A stretch of DNA of 64,000 nucleotides from positions 646,150 to 710,149 of the forward strand of contig JAAAXO010000131.1 in assembly GCA_011799875.1 (NCBI GenBank), written 5' to 3'. The stretch comes from Thinopyrum elongatum. Lineage: Eukaryota; Streptophyta; Magnoliopsida; Poales; Poaceae. The translations under genes and the position numbers were made by a program. The notes under the pieces were generated by a model. That model was not told the origin of the DNA and did no database searches. It was given only the letters and a program-made list of their open reading frames with translations. Numbering within the stretch: the stretch's first letter is position 1; each line of letters starts with the position of its first letter. Of the stretch, positions 34,040 through 45,570 are shown one piece after another.

Positions 34040-35121
34040 GGTTAGCAGCAATAGAAACACACAAGAATATGATCCTACAGACTACTAGAAAGTGGTGGTG
34101 GTGTGGTGTGGTGTCACAAATCCGTCAAGCAAATCTCAAATTCTTACCAGTTCTTACCTAGCAGCAGGTGGTGATCGGCAACCTTTGTAGTCAAAACTCT
34201 CAGAGCTTGGACAGAGCGATTGCCAGGTGGTGTCAAACGCACGATGTAGATGTATGTGGAGCTGGGAAGGCTTATGATATGGTAGCAAAAAGGGTCAGCA
34301 ATAATCAATTCAGAGATGCAATGTTGAATAAACTCTCAACGACGGTACTGTGCTGGTCCTATGCTAGACCGTGCTAGAGACGCGAGCCTAGAACACTAAC
34401 AAAAATCACGGCGCTGCACGTAAACAAGGGAGGAGCACACTCTGAATTTTTTTTTTGCACTTTTTTTCCTCTTTTTTCCTCTTTTTTTTTTTGCTCCGCA
34501 ACAATTTTTTTTCGAAAAAGTCTACAAATGGTCTAAAAACTGCCTAGCCAGAATTTCCCAGACTTAGTTTTTTTTTTGAAACTGGAACTATTTTTCTTCT
34601 GCGGGTAGCACGAAAATTGGGGAATCCGACTTGTTCACGACTCGTAGTATCGCGTGATCTGGAACTCTAAAATAAAGGAATAAATACTGGACTCGGACTA
34701 GGACTGGTGGCAGAGATGAATATGGTGGAACTCGGACTGGTGATGGTATATGACGGTAGTATATGTGGGCTCGGATTGGTGGTGGTATATGGACTCAGAG
34801 AAATAGCAGATAAGCTGTGGTGGTATATGGTAGGGGCGATGATGATGGTGCGGCGGCGGCGTGACAACTTGTGAACAGAACTCGAAACTCTAAAGAACTA
34901 GACGCTAAGACCAGCAACTTGACACGACGATGCAACCGCAAATTCAACAAAGCAAAAACCCTAAAAAGATTATGCAAAGGCTCAGATTGGTTCGGATATG
35001 ATGAACTAACCCTAAATTTTTTTTTTGGCTTTTTCCTGGACTGTAGGTATGAAGAACAGACTCGATCTAAACTACGAAAAACTGTAAATCTCACCGAGCA
35101 ACCTGGGAATCTGATACCACT
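34040..35121 (-). other. Leader and PBS of A3
   Basis: About 1.1 kb without a supported gene. It contains T/C-rich tracts (about 34440-34520) and ends with PBS TGGTATCAG (35111-35119 on the minus strand). Its PBS-proximal part equals the spacer at 55970-56306 in the compact three-LTR insertion. Confidence 0.7.
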
Positions 35122-36043
35122 TGATAGAGGCGAGGGTGTCCCGATCTTTCGATGAGATGATAGCTATCGTTTTTGGTGGAGTAGACTTTGACGATCCGAC
35201 TACGAACGTGCGAGGACGTCGCGCCTTAGCAATCGCTAAACCAACTCTGAGAGGTTATTGACCACGCCGGAGCACAATCAACCTGACCGCGAGGGTCGAT
35301 CTCCTGCAAGCAAACGAAGAACAAGCAAGAAACTAAGATTTGCAATCTGGATATTGCGAATATAAGATGAAAGCTTTATTGATCGAGGTGGGGTTCTGTG
35401 ACGTCTTGGTCTGGTTGTTGAACACAAACGAAGTACGCGAAGTTGCAGCTATGGCAAACTTTTAATCTAAACAAAACCCAAAGTCTAAACAGTGCCCAAA
35501 GGGCTGTATATATGGAGGAAGAGGGGCGAATTTCGTGGCCCTTGAAGGAGGGGTCCGAAACCAACCCTATCTCTTGTTTCCCCACACATACGGACTCTAA
35601 AAAGAGCCTATACTCAAGTATTTCGAAATTACATGGGCCTGGCCCAATAATAAGATGACGCAGCACCTATAATAGCCTCTGGACGAAATTTATGAAGTGG
35701 CCTCTTGTATATTTCGTCCAAGGCTTCCTGCACTCATTATGGTGGCTTCAAAGTCCTGAAATCATCACTTGTAACTCCGTTCTTGTTCCCCTTGTGCATG
35801 CCATCATCTCCATGCTTGAACTTGCTCCAAGGTTCCTCTTTCTTGTCCAAGCTAGGCCCTTCATTTGTAAGCAAAACAAATGTATCCAATTTAGGCAGCA
35901 TCATATTCTCATGAACATTAGAATCATTACCAAGAAACGAAAGTACCTGATATTTCAATTGGCGTGCGCGAGCTCTAGTAATTGGTCCAGTATGTATAGA
36001 AGCAGGGGTTGTTGGTGTAACAATGGTATTGATGTCCTCATCA
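35122..36043 (-). repeat. 5' LTR of A3
   Basis: 922 bp, identical in layout to 3983-4904, followed by TSD GAGCA at 36044-36048. Confidence 0.92.
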
Positions 36044-36111
36044 GAGCAGGAGACGGGGAAGCTCACCGAGCGGCACACCGAAGGCCCGTGAAAGATTAGG
36101 AGCTGCGGAGT
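36044..36111 (-). mobile_element. B2 LTR fragment, part 2 of 3
   Basis: 68 bp of GC-rich B2 LTR left between two A-family insertions. It resembles the B LTR near 9080-9160 (AAGCTCACCGAG and CGGCACACCG correspond to AGCTTACAGCG and AGGCACACGG). Confidence 0.7.
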
Positions 36112-37033
36112 TGATAGAGGCGAGGGTGTCCCGATCTTTCGATGAGATGATATCTATCGTTTTTGGTGGAGTAGACTTTGACGATCCGACTACGAACGTG
36201 CGAGGACGTCGCGCCTTAGCAATCGCTAAACCCACTCCGAGAGGTTATTGACCACGCCGGAGCACAATCAACCTGACCCCGAGGGTCTATCTCCTGCAAG
36301 CAAACGAAGAACAAGCAAGAAACTAAGATTTGCAATCTGGATATTGCGAATATAAGATGAAAGCTTTATTGATCGAGGTGGGGTTCTGTGACGTCTTGGT
36401 CTGGTCGTTGAACACAAACGAAGTACGCGAAGTTGCAGCTATGGCGAACTTTTAATCTAAACAAAACCCAAAGTCTAAACGGTGCCCTAAGAGCTGTATA
36501 TATGGAGGAAGAGGGGGGGATTTCGTGGCCCTTGAAGGAGGGGTCCGAAACCAACCCTATCTCTTGTTTCCCCACACATACGGACTCTAAAAATAGCCTA
36601 TACTCAAGTATTTCGAAATTACATGGGCCTGGCCCAATAATAAGGTGACGCAGCACCTATAATAGCCTCTGGACGAAATTTATGAAGTGGCATCTTGTAT
36701 ATTTCGTCCAACGCTTCCTGCACTCCTTATGGTGGCTTCAAAGTCCTGAAATCGTCACTTGTAACTCCGTTCTTGTTTCCCGTGCGCATGCCATCATCTC
36801 CATGCTTGAACTTGCTCCAATGTTCCTCTTTCTTGTCCAAGCTAGGCCCTTCATTCATAAGCAAAACAAATGTAACCACTTTAGGCAGCATCATATTCTC
36901 ATGAACATTAGAATCATTACCAAGAAACGAAAGTACCTGATAATTTAATTGGCATGCGCGAGCTCTAGTAATTGGTCCAGTATGTATAGCAGCAGGGGCT
37001 ATGGGTGTAACAATGGTATTGATGTCTTCATCA
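36112..37033 (-). repeat. 3' LTR of A2
   Basis: 922 bp. Its head reads TGATGAAGACATC, one change from the usual TGATGAGGACATC. It encodes the last about 102 codons of the integrase frame (36727-37033). Confidence 0.92.
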
Positions 37034-38286
37034 TCCTCCCCTTCTTGAAATGAAGTCGTCCTCGACGGAAGCTCATCTTCCTCACCCAAATAAGGCTTCA
37101 AATCTGCAATGTTAAAAGTGGGACTAACCCCAAAATCTGCAGGCAGCTCAAGTTTATATGCATTATCATTTATTTTCTCTAACACCTTAAAAGGACCATC
37201 AGCACGTGGCATTAGCTTTGATTTGCGCAAATCAGGAAATCTATCCTTACGCAAATGTAACCAAACAAGATCTCCAGGTGCAAACACAACATGTTTTCTA
37301 CCCTTATCTCCAGCAAGTTTATATTTAGCATTCATACGCTCAATGTTCTCCTTAGTTAACTCATGCATTTTTAAGATCAATTCAGCACGTTGTTTAGCAT
37401 CAAAATTAACCTTCTCCGAAGATGGAAGAGGCAACAAATCAATTGGTGCACGAGGAAGGAAACCATACACAATTTCAAAAGGGCACATCTTAGTAGTAGA
37501 ATGCAACGAACGATTATAAGCAAATTCAATATGAGGCAAGCATTCTTCCCACATTTTCTTGTTATTCTTCAAAACAGCCCTAAGCATAGTAGACAAAGTT
37601 CTATTGACTACTTCAGTTTGTCCATCAGTTTGGGGGTGACAAGTAGTACTAAAAAGCAGTTTAGTCCCCAACTTAGCCCATAAACATCTCCAAAAGTGGC
37701 TAAGAAATTTGGTATCACGATCTGAAACAATAGTATTTGGCACACCATGCAAGCGAATAATTTCACGAAAGAACAAATCAGCAACATTAGCAGCATCATC
37801 GCTTTTATGACACGGTATAAAGTGTGCCATTTTCGAGAACCTATCCACGATAACAAATATGCTATCCCTCCCCTTCTTTGTTCGAGGTAAACCCAAAACA
37901 AAGTCCATAGATATATCTTCCCATGGAACAGTAGGTACAGGCAAAGGCATATATAAACCATGAGGATTGAGTCGTGACTTAGCTTTTTGACATGTAGTGC
38001 AGCGAGCAACAAAGCGCTCAACATCCCGTCTCATCTTTGGCCAAAAGAAATGTGTAGCAAGTACATCCTCCGTCTTCTTTACGCCAAAGTGTCCCATTAA
38101 TCCTCCTCCATGCGCCTCCTGCAACAACAAAAGACGAACGGAGCTAGCTGAAATGCATAGCTTGTTAGCACGAAACACAAATCCATCGTTAACGACGAAC
38201 TTGTTCCATGTTCTCACTTCTTTACAATTCTGCAATACATCTTTAAATTCAGCATCATGCACATATTGATATTTGATGGTCTCCAA
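36727..38286 (-). CDS. Integrase of A2, reading into the 3' LTR
   Basis: An open frame of up to 519 codons. Visible: the zinc-binding region ([20 protein letters not shown]), the DDE core ([47 protein letters not shown] with the catalytic Glu kept), the C-terminal region [20 protein letters not shown] and [15 protein letters not shown], and then the segment [12 protein letters not shown] that crosses the PPT and LTR boundary. The frame ends LKPP inside the LTR. I see no typical chromodomain in the tail. It is probably made as part of a polyprotein in intact relatives; here it is cut off from RNase H by the frameshift near 38290. Confidence 0.85.
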   Translation of the reverse strand: METIKYQYVHDAEFKDVLQNCKEVRTWNKFVVNDGFVFRANKLCISASSVRLLLLQEAHGGGLMGHFGVKKTEDVLATHFFWPKMRRDVERFVARCTTCQKAKSRLNPHGLYMPLPVPTVPWEDISMDFVLGLPRTKKGRDSIFVIVDRFSKMAHFIPCHKSDDAANVADLFFREIIRLHGVPNTIVSDRDTKFLSHFWRCLWAKLGTKLLFSTTCHPQTDGQTEVVNRTLSTMLRAVLKNNKKMWEECLPHIEFAYNRSLHSTTKMCPFEIVYGFLPRAPIDLLPLPSSEKVNFDAKQRAELILKMHELTKENIERMNAKYKLAGDKGRKHVVFAPGDLVWLHLRKDRFPDLRKSKLMPRADGPFKVLEKINDNAYKLELPADFGVSPTFNIADLKPYLGEEDELPSRTTSFQEGEDDEDINTIVTPIAPAAIHTGPITRARACQLNYQVLSFLGNDSNVHENMMLPKVVTFVLLMNEGPSLDKKEEHWSKFKHGDDGMRTGNKNGVTSDDFRTLKPP

Positions 38287-41201
38287 ACCAATATTTTAAA
38301 GTCAAGTTGTGAAAGCATAGTATAACGACGAGACAATGCATCAGCAATAACATTTTCTTTACCCTTCTGGTGTTTAATGACATAAGGGAAAGTCTCAATG
38401 AATTCAACCCATTTAGCATGTCTACGGTTCAGTTTGGCTTGACTTTTAATATGTTTCAAAGATTCATGATCAGAATGAATAACAAATTCTTTGGGCCATA
38501 AATAATGTTGCCATGTTTCCAAAGTCCGAACAAGAGCATATAATTCCTTACCATAAGTAGAGTAATTCAGACTAGGCCCACTCAATTTTTTAGAAAAGTA
38601 TGCAACAGGTTTGCCATCTTGTAATAACACACCTCCTAATCCAATTCCACTAGCATCACATTCAAGCTCAAAAGTCTTATTAAAATCAGGAAGTTGGAGT
38701 AAAGGAGCATGTGTTAACTTATCTTTCAACACCGTGAAGGCTTCTTCCTGTGCGGTACCCCAAAAAAAAGGCACATCCTTCTTTGTAAGCTCATTGAGAG
38801 GTGCAGCAATGGTACTGAAATCTCTCACAAAACGCCTATAGAAACCAGCGAGGCCAAGGAAACTCCTCACTTGTGTGACCGTTTTGGTCTGCGGCCAACT
38901 CTCAATAGCTTCAATCTTGGCTTTATCAACTTCAATTCCCTGTGGAGCAACAACATAGCCAAGAAAAGATACTCGGTCGGTGCAAAAGGTGCACTTCCCA
39001 AGGTTACCAAACAAACGTGCATCACGTAGAGCAATAAAAACAGCACGTAAATGTTCCAAATGTTCCTCCAAAGATCTGCTATAAATCAATATATCATCAA
39101 AGTAAACTACCACAAATCGTCCAATGAAAGCACGTAAAACTTCGTTCATTAATCTCATGAAAGTACTAGGTGCATTAGTTAACCCAAAAGGCATGACTAA
39201 CCACTCATATAAACCGAACTTAGTTTTAAATGCTGTTTTCCATTCATCTCCCAATTTCATACGAATTTGATGGTATCCACTACGCAAATCAACTTTGGAG
39301 AATATTGTAGAGCCACTCAATTCATCAAGCATATCATCTAGCCTAGGAATAGGATGACGATAACGAATAGTAATATTATTAATGCCTCTACAATCAACAC
39401 ACATAAGCGACGTACCATCCTTTTTTGGCACTAGTATAATAGGAACAGCACAAGGACTAAGAGATTCGCGTATATAACCTTTGTCGAGCAGCTCCTGTAC
39501 TTGACGCATAATCTCCTTCGTCTCCTCTGGATTGGTACGGTATGGCGCACGGTTTGGCAATGAAGCACCGAGAATTAAGTCAATCTGATGCTCAATCCCA
39601 CGAATAGGTGGTAATCCCGGTGGCACGTCTTGTGGAAAGACGTCAGCGAACTCCTGCAAAATGTTAGTGACCGCAGGAGGCAAAGAGGAAGGCACGTCCT
39701 CGAATGAAAATAACGCCTCTTTGCACACAAAAGCATAGCAAACAGAATTGCTGAAATCTAGCTCATCAATATCAGATTTGGTGGCAAGTAAGCATGCACT
39801 TTTCAATTTAATTTCAGAAGCAACACTAGATGGTTTATTATTAGGCTTCATTTGTTGCTCAAATTCTTTTGCCACAATCTGATTTTCACTCTTATTTTTC
39901 TCCTGCTTTGCTTTACTAGCTCTATTAATATCATCTTTCAAAATAGAATCAGGAGTCATAGGAAGCAAAGTAATATGTTTATCCTTATGAACAAGAGTAT
40001 ACTGATTGTTTCTACCATGGTGTACAGAATTTTTATCAAATTGCCATGGTCTACCAAGTAATAATGAACATGCTTGCATGGGTACCACATCACAATCAAC
40101 ATAATCAGCATATGTAGAGATACTAAAATGCACATGAACAGTACGTGTTACCTTAACCTTGCCGCTGTTGTTGAACCATTGGATATAGTAAGGATGTGGA
40201 TGTGGTCTTGTGGTGAGAGATAGCTTCTCCACCATCTCCATGCTTGCCAAGTTGTTGCAGCTCCCTCCATCTATGATGACGTGAACAGAACGTTCCTTCA
40301 CAACTCCCTTTGTATGGAACAAATTATGCCTCTGATTTTGCTCAGCTTGTGTGACCTGCACACTCAAAACACGTTGAGCAACTAAACATTCATACCTGTC
40401 AGCGTCTTCAGGAGCCATGTATTGCGTCTCATGATCAGAATCATCTCCACCGTGTTCTTCACTTGTAATAAGAGCCAAAGTCTCCTCATCATAATCACTA
40501 GCGGACTCATACCCACCATCCTCAGTAGCAATCATAACACGCGGAGATTGGCATTTTCTCGCATAATGACCTCTTCCCTTACAATGACGACAAATAATAT
40601 CATGTGTGTGCCCTGTTGATGCCATAGATGAAGAAGAGCTCTGGGCAGGCCCAGAAGGTGTACTCTTGGCAGATGGTGGTAGTGGTGCCTGTTTTCTTGT
40701 ATCTCGGTTGGAATTGGCGGCTGAAGTCAGTGGTGCCGCAGTAGGACGTGTGGGAGTAGAGGAGGCACGTGGTGTCCATGATGAAGATCGACTTGCAGAA
40801 AAATTAGTTCGCGCCAATGCCTGTCGATCCTGCACTTCACGTTCAGCTTTACAAGCAAGATGGAATAAACGAGTGATATTATTATACTCCTTATACTCTA
40901 GAATGGTCTGAATCTCTCTATTTAATCCACCCATGAAACGTGCAAGCATAGCTTCATTCTCCTCAACAATACCACATCTAATCATGCCAGTTTGTTGGGG
41001 AAGACGCGTGAGCAATTCATTAAACTTGTTATCCAGCTTTGTCTCCAACGACTTCTCCATGCCATCTATCTTCTCCATGGCCTCTTCAAATCTGTTTAGC
41101 ACATCTCCCACCTGGCCACTCATCATTTGCTGAAATTTATCATGCAACTCCTTGTTCGTCATGTTCTCCCAGTCAATCTCGTCGGCTTGTGATCCTGCCA
41201 T
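38214..41201 (-). CDS. Gag(deleted)-protease-RT-RNase H polyprotein of A2
   Basis: A long frame of about 995 codons from [14 protein letters not shown] (ATG 41199-41201). Gag jumps in frame from NELLTRLPQ to [12 protein letters not shown], removing roughly 190 residues that A3 keeps; the junction near 40996 shows a short shared TTG. Next come one CCHC knuckle ([14 protein letters not shown]), a protease-like block with [14 protein letters not shown] ([14 protein letters not shown] and [11 protein letters not shown] with the YFDD box) and RNase H ([53 protein letters not shown]). A one-base loss near 38290 shifts the frame, so the last about 20 residues are not native. Without the central capsid region this copy probably cannot assemble particles itself. 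Confidence 0.88.
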   Translation of the reverse strand: MAGSQADEIDWENMTNKELHDKFQQMMSGQVGDVLNRFEEAMEKIDGMEKSLETKLDNKFNELLTRLPQQTGMIRCGIVEENEAMLARFMGGLNREIQTILEYKEYNNITRLFHLACKAEREVQDRQALARTNFSASRSSSWTPRASSTPTRPTAAPLTSAANSNRDTRKQAPLPPSAKSTPSGPAQSSSSSMASTGHTHDIICRHCKGRGHYARKCQSPRVMIATEDGGYESASDYDEETLALITSEEHGGDDSDHETQYMAPEDADRYECLVAQRVLSVQVTQAEQNQRHNLFHTKGVVKERSVHVIIDGGSCNNLASMEMVEKLSLTTRPHPHPYYIQWFNNSGKVKVTRTVHVHFSISTYADYVDCDVVPMQACSLLLGRPWQFDKNSVHHGRNNQYTLVHKDKHITLLPMTPDSILKDDINRASKAKQEKNKSENQIVAKEFEQQMKPNNKPSSVASEIKLKSACLLATKSDIDELDFSNSVCYAFVCKEALFSFEDVPSSLPPAVTNILQEFADVFPQDVPPGLPPIRGIEHQIDLILGASLPNRAPYRTNPEETKEIMRQVQELLDKGYIRESLSPCAVPIILVPKKDGTSLMCVDCRGINNITIRYRHPIPRLDDMLDELSGSTIFSKVDLRSGYHQIRMKLGDEWKTAFKTKFGLYEWLVMPFGLTNAPSTFMRLMNEVLRAFIGRFVVVYFDDILIYSRSLEEHLEHLRAVFIALRDARLFGNLGKCTFCTDRVSFLGYVVAPQGIEVDKAKIEAIESWPQTKTVTQVRSFLGLAGFYRRFVRDFSTIAAPLNELTKKDVPFFWGTAQEEAFTVLKDKLTHAPLLQLPDFNKTFELECDASGIGLGGVLLQDGKPVAYFSKKLSGPSLNYSTYGKELYALVRTLETWQHYLWPKEFVIHSDHESLKHIKSQAKLNRRHAKWVEFIETFPYVIKHQKGKENVIADALSRRYTMLSQLDFKILVWRPSNINMCMMLNLKMYCRIVKK

Positions 41202-42328
41202 GGTTAGCAGCAATAGAAACACACAAGAATATGATCCTACAGACTACTAGAAAGTGGTGGTGGTGTGGTGTGGTGTCACAAATCCGTCAAGCAAATCTCA
41301 AATTCTTACCAGTTCTTACGCAGCAGCAGGTAGTGATCGGCAACCTTTGTAGTCAAAACTCTCAGAGCTTGGACAGAGCGATTGCCAGGTGGTGTCAAAC
41401 ACACGATGTAGATGTATGTGGAGCTGGGAAGGCTTATGATATGGTAGCAAAAAGGGTCAGCAATAATCAATTCAGAGATGCAATGTTGAATAAACTCTCA
41501 ACGACGGTACTGTGCTGGTCCTAGGCTAGACCATGCTAGAGACGCGAGCCTAGAACACTAACAAAAATCACGGCGCTGCACGTAAACAAGGGAGGAGCAC
41601 ACTCTGAATTTTTTTTCTTTTTTTTTTTGCACTTTTTTTCCTCTTCTTTTTTTTTTTGCTCCGCAACAATTTTTTTTCGAAAAAGTCTACAAATGGTCTA
41701 AAAACTGCCTAGCCAGAATTTTCCAGACTTAGTTTTTTTTTTGAAACTGGAACTATTTTTCTTCTGCGGGTAGCACGAAAATTGGGGAATCCGACTTGTT
41801 CACGACTCGTAGTATCGCGTGATCTGGAACTCTAAAATAAAGGAATAAATACTGGACTCGGACTAGGACTGGTGGCAGAGATGAATCTGGTGGAACTCGG
41901 ACTGGTGATGGTATATGACGGTAGTATATGTGGGCTCGGATTGGTGGTGGTATATGGACTCGGATCGGTGGTGGTATATGGACTCGGATCGGTGGTGGTA
42001 TATGGACTCAGAGAAATAGCAGATAAGCTGTGGTTGTATATGGTAGGGGTGATGATGATGGTGCGGCGGCGGCGTGACAACTTGTGAACAGAACTCGAAA
42101 CTCTAAAGAACTAGACGCTAAGACCAGCAACTTGACACGACGATGCAACCGATAATTCAACTATACAAGCACTGAAAAGAAAATTGCGAAGGCTCAGACT
42201 AGCTTGGACAAAGGATGAATATATCTAACTTTTTTTCGTGGCTTTTTCTTGGACAATAGGTAAGAAAATAAATCTAATCTAGGGAAAACTGGAAATTCTC
42301 ACCGAGCAACCTGAAAACTGATACCACT
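41202..42328 (-). other. Leader and PBS of A2 (mosaic)
   Basis: The gag-proximal part matches the A3 leader. The PBS-proximal part (about 42153-42328) matches the leader of the gag-only type A1/A1'. It contains about two extra tandem units of roughly 24 bp (GTATATGGACTCGGATCGG) near 41948-42008. PBS 42318-42326. Confidence 0.75.
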
Positions 42329-43250
42329 TGATAGAGGCGAGGGTGTCCCGATCTTTCGATGAGATGATATCTATCGTTTTTGGTGGAGTAGACTTTGACG
42401 ATCCGACTACGAACGTGCGAGGACGTCGCGCCTTAGCAATCGCTAAACCAACTCCGAGAGGTTATTGACCACGCCGGAGCACAATCAACCTGACCCCGAG
42501 GGTCTATCTCCTGCAAGCAAACGAAGAACAAGCAAGAAACTAAGATTTGCAATCTGGATATTGCGAATATAAGATGAAAGCTTTATTGATCGAGGTGGGG
42601 TTCTGTGACGTCTTGGTCTGGTCGTTGAACACAAACGAAGTACGCGAAGTTGCAGCTAAGGCGAACTTTTAATCTAAACAAAACCCAAAGTCTAAACGGT
42701 GCCCTAAGAGCTGTATATATGGAGGAAGAGGGGGGGATTTCGTGGCCCTTGAAGGAGGGGTCCGAAACCAACCCTATCTCTTGTTTCCCCACACATACGG
42801 ACTCTAAAAATAGCCTATACTCAAGTATTTCGAAATTACATGGGCCTGGCCCAATAATAAGGTGACGCAGCACCTATAATAGCCTCTGGACGAAATTTAT
42901 GAAGTGGCATCTTGTATATTTCGTCCAAGGCTTCCTGCACTCCTTATGGTGGCTTCAAAGTCCTGAAATCATCACTTGTAACTCCGTTCTTGTTCCCCTT
43001 GCGCATGCCATCATCTCCATGCTTGAACTTGCTCCAAGGTTCCTCTTTCTTGTCCAAGCTAGGCCCTTCATTTGTAAGCAAAACAAATGTATCCAATTTA
43101 GGCAGCATCATATTCTCATGAACATTAGAATCATTACCAAGAAACGAAAGTACCTGATAATTTAATTGGCGTGCGCGAGCTCTAGTAATTGGTCCAGTAT
43201 GTATAACAGCAGGGGCTGTGGGTGTAACAATGGTATTGATGTCCTCATCA
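42329..43250 (-). repeat. 5' LTR of A2
   Basis: 922 bp, TG...CA. It contains a probable TATA box (42714-42720) and a polyadenylation-type AATAAAG (42581-42587, minus strand). Confidence 0.92.
42714..42720 (-). promoter_or_regulatory. Probable TATA box in the family A LTR
   Basis: ATATATA in the LTR, about 130 bp before the AATAAAG motif, in the order TATA then poly(A) signal expected for U3-R. The same arrangement occurs in every family A LTR here (for example 54636-54642 and 54769-54774 in the plus-strand LTR downstream of the kinase gene). Confidence 0.6.
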
Positions 43251-44162
43251 GGAGTTGTCGGCGCGCGTCGGAGAGGCGCCGGCGATCCGAGGAAGAAGAT
43301 GGCCTCGATCCGAGTCTGCGGTGGCGCAGAGCTCGAGCTTGAGGTCGGGAAGGATGCGGCGGAGCTTGACGGAGCTCGTGGACTCCTGGCGAGGTGCAGA
43401 GAGCGCTGCGGCTACGCGGTCAACGGCGGCGCGGCCATGGCTTCGCTCGGACGATCTCGAGGAGCGAGTGGGGAAGCGACGGAGAGGGAGAGGGAATGAC
43501 GAGGAGGTCCAGGGGGAATGGACGGGCCTCGTCCTTATCCCCCTGCTGTCGGTGGCTGCCGCGGTGTCGCGCGCTCGCCGGTGCGCGCGTGCGCACCCAC
43601 GGGCGCGGCGACACGGCGATGGAGAGAGAGGGAGGTTGGGCCAGGCGGGCCGTTTCGGGGCACTGTGCACTGGGCCTAAGTGCACAGTGCCTCGTTTTAT
43701 TTTTCTTATTTCCTGCTTTGTATTTCTTTATTTATTTTCTGTTTTGAAATAGTTAGGCCACTTGTGCTCTTTTATAAAATGTGGGACTTGGCCCAAATAT
43801 TACAGTGCAATGTTAACCTTCACCAAAAACTGGTTTGGGTAAAGTAGGACTTTATTTGAATTTGATAAGAATTTAATTGGACTAAACAATTCTGTTTTGG
43901 CACTGTTTCATGTTGTTGGGGTCATTAAACTAATCCAAGTATCCTTGGTTATATTTTTAATAGTTCTTTTGGAATATTTGCTATTTAGTGAACATTTTCC
44001 CAACAGTGTTTGAGCAAATTTATTTTGCACTTTTGAATTAGAGTTGATTTTCAGAATAGAGTTTGAATTGTTTTGGTTAAGCACTATGACTAGGCACTGC
44101 AAATGATATGACTTGCAATTATTAGCAGTTGATCACAATGATAATTACACAGCAGTGTTACA
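43251..44162 (-). mobile_element. B2 LTR fragment, part 3 of 3, with the true LTR start
   Basis: Continues the LTR interrupted by A2. The GC-rich half (43251-43640) is followed by the hairpin 43659-43691 and an AT-rich head that aligns with the B LTR head (shared GCACTGCAAATGA and ATTAGCAG motifs). It ends with TGTAACACTGC on the minus strand at 44162. The frames across it are not conserved with B and are not called genes. Confidence 0.75.
43659..43691. repeat. Hairpin in the B2 LTR
   Basis: A perfect 13 bp stem GGCACTGTGCACT with a 7 bp loop. Same position and stem sequence as in the B LTRs although the flanks have diverged. Confidence 0.8.
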
Positions 44163-45030
44163 TAAAATCCAAGAATAATGTTCCTATGAACTACTAGGAT
44201 GTGGTGGTAAAACGCTCACAGTATAGCAAATACCAATATCTTACAAGTTCTTACCATGCAACAGGTGGTGACAGGCAACCAGCGGTGTCAAATAACTCCG
44301 AAGATTGAGTAAAGCGATTGCCAGGGGAACGTACGTATACACGGTGTAGAAATATGTGGAGCTTGGAAAGCTTAAATATTTGGTAGCAAAAGATTAGCAA
44401 TAACCAATTCAAAGATGCAATGTTGAATAAACACTCAACGACGGTACTGTGCTGGTCCTAGACTAGACTCGACTAGAGACGCGAGCCTAGAACACTAATG
44501 AGGTCACGGCGTAGCTCAACTAGCATCAATAAAGGATATGCAGTAGCTCTGGACAGTAAGATAAAAGTGAATACCATAATAGCAGTAAAGATAATGATGT
44601 GAAATAACTGCAAAGCAGGATATACCAACAACTTTCTCTCCAACTTTCCTCTGGAAAAGTTTTTCCAATTTTCTGATAATTTTTCTCAAGAATGGCACTG
44701 ACTCAAGCTTCCAAACGCAAAAAGAATCACTCAATTCCGAGTTGATATGAGGAGTCAAAAAATTCTAAAACTGGCCTGAAAAACTGGAACAAGCTGTGTT
44801 CGCGATTTCGGAGGGCAAAAAGACCTATTTAGAAGCCGATTTTGAGGTGTCAAATATTGAACTTGCTTCTGCAACTATTTAGATGCGGCTCGTCGCTAGC
44901 TTTAAATTGTGTACTCACGGAGCCAAAACGGACTTCGTATGAGGAAGATATGCCTGTCTTACTGAACAGTGCACAAAACAGATTCCAATCCAAATTCAGC
45001 TACGAGATTTACTCTAGATAGATCCGAATT

Positions 45031-45172
45031 TTGTTTTTTTTCTTCTCTTTTTTTTTCCTCACACTTTTTCTTTTCTTTTTCTTTCTCTCTTTTTTTTCTC
45101 TGACTTTTTTTTACCTTTTTTTATCTCTCTTTTTTTTCTCTGTCTTTTTTGTTCTCTCTCCCTCTTTTCAAA
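45031..45172 (-). repeat. T/C-rich low-complexity tract in the A1' leader
   Basis: Inverted counterpart of the A/G tract at 723-845. The Phe/Leu-rich frame over it is a composition artefact. Confidence 0.8.
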
Positions 45173-45570
45173 ACAAACTAGATAAGATGCAGATTGGATC
45201 AAGCAAAGATGTGAACGACCTCAACTATGATTATGACAATGAACGGTGGGTAGCACATGGTGGAAATTGATGGATGAGATGGTGGATAGCGGAAGGAATA
45301 ATGATGCAGCGGTGGCGTGGCTAATGTGAACAGAACTCGAAACTCTAAACGAACTAGACAGTAAGACCAGCAACTCGACACGACGATGTAACCGATAATT
45401 CAACTATCCAAGCACTGAAAAGAAAATTGCGAAGGCTCACACTGGCTTGGACAAAGGATGAACAAATCTAACCTTTTTGTGGCTTTTTCTTTGGACAATA
45501 GGTAAGAAAATAAATCTAATCTAGGGATAACCGAAAATTCTCACCGAGCAACCTGAAAACTGATACCACT

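Larger units (their letters stand above)
3983..36043 (-). mobile_element. Family A Gypsy element A3, chimeric, host of the B array
   Basis: Bounded by two 922 bp LTRs in the same orientation (3983-4904 and 35122-36043) and a perfect 5 bp target duplication GAGCA (3978-3982 and 36044-36048). In element order it reads: 5' LTR, PBS (35111-35119), leader, gag start at 34039, gag cut at 32790, an inverted solo LTR (31868-32789), a second gag/protease segment (30404-31867), a 135 bp gag-only-type LTR head (30269-30403), integrase (split by the B array), PPT and 3' LTR. Reverse transcriptase and RNase H are absent. The intact outer TSD means that at least the ends came from one integration; the internal scrambling may have arisen before or after it. 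Confidence 0.85.
36112..43250 (-). mobile_element. Complete family A Gypsy retrotransposon A2
   Basis: 7139 bp with two 922 bp LTRs (36112-37033 and 42329-43250), PBS at 42318-42326, PPT at 37034-37046 and a perfect TSD GGAGT (36107-36111 and 43251-43255). Coding order: gag, protease, RT, RNase H, integrase. The two LTRs differ at about a dozen sites by eye, so the insertion is not brand new. Defects: an in-frame deletion of roughly 190 gag residues and a one-base frameshift near 38290 between RNase H and integrase. Confidence 0.93.

Noticed and set aside
43248..43752. Overlapping frames of up to 165 codons next to A2
   Set aside because: They lie in the GC-rich B2 LTR and partly cross the LTR/TSD junction; not conserved with the B LTR.
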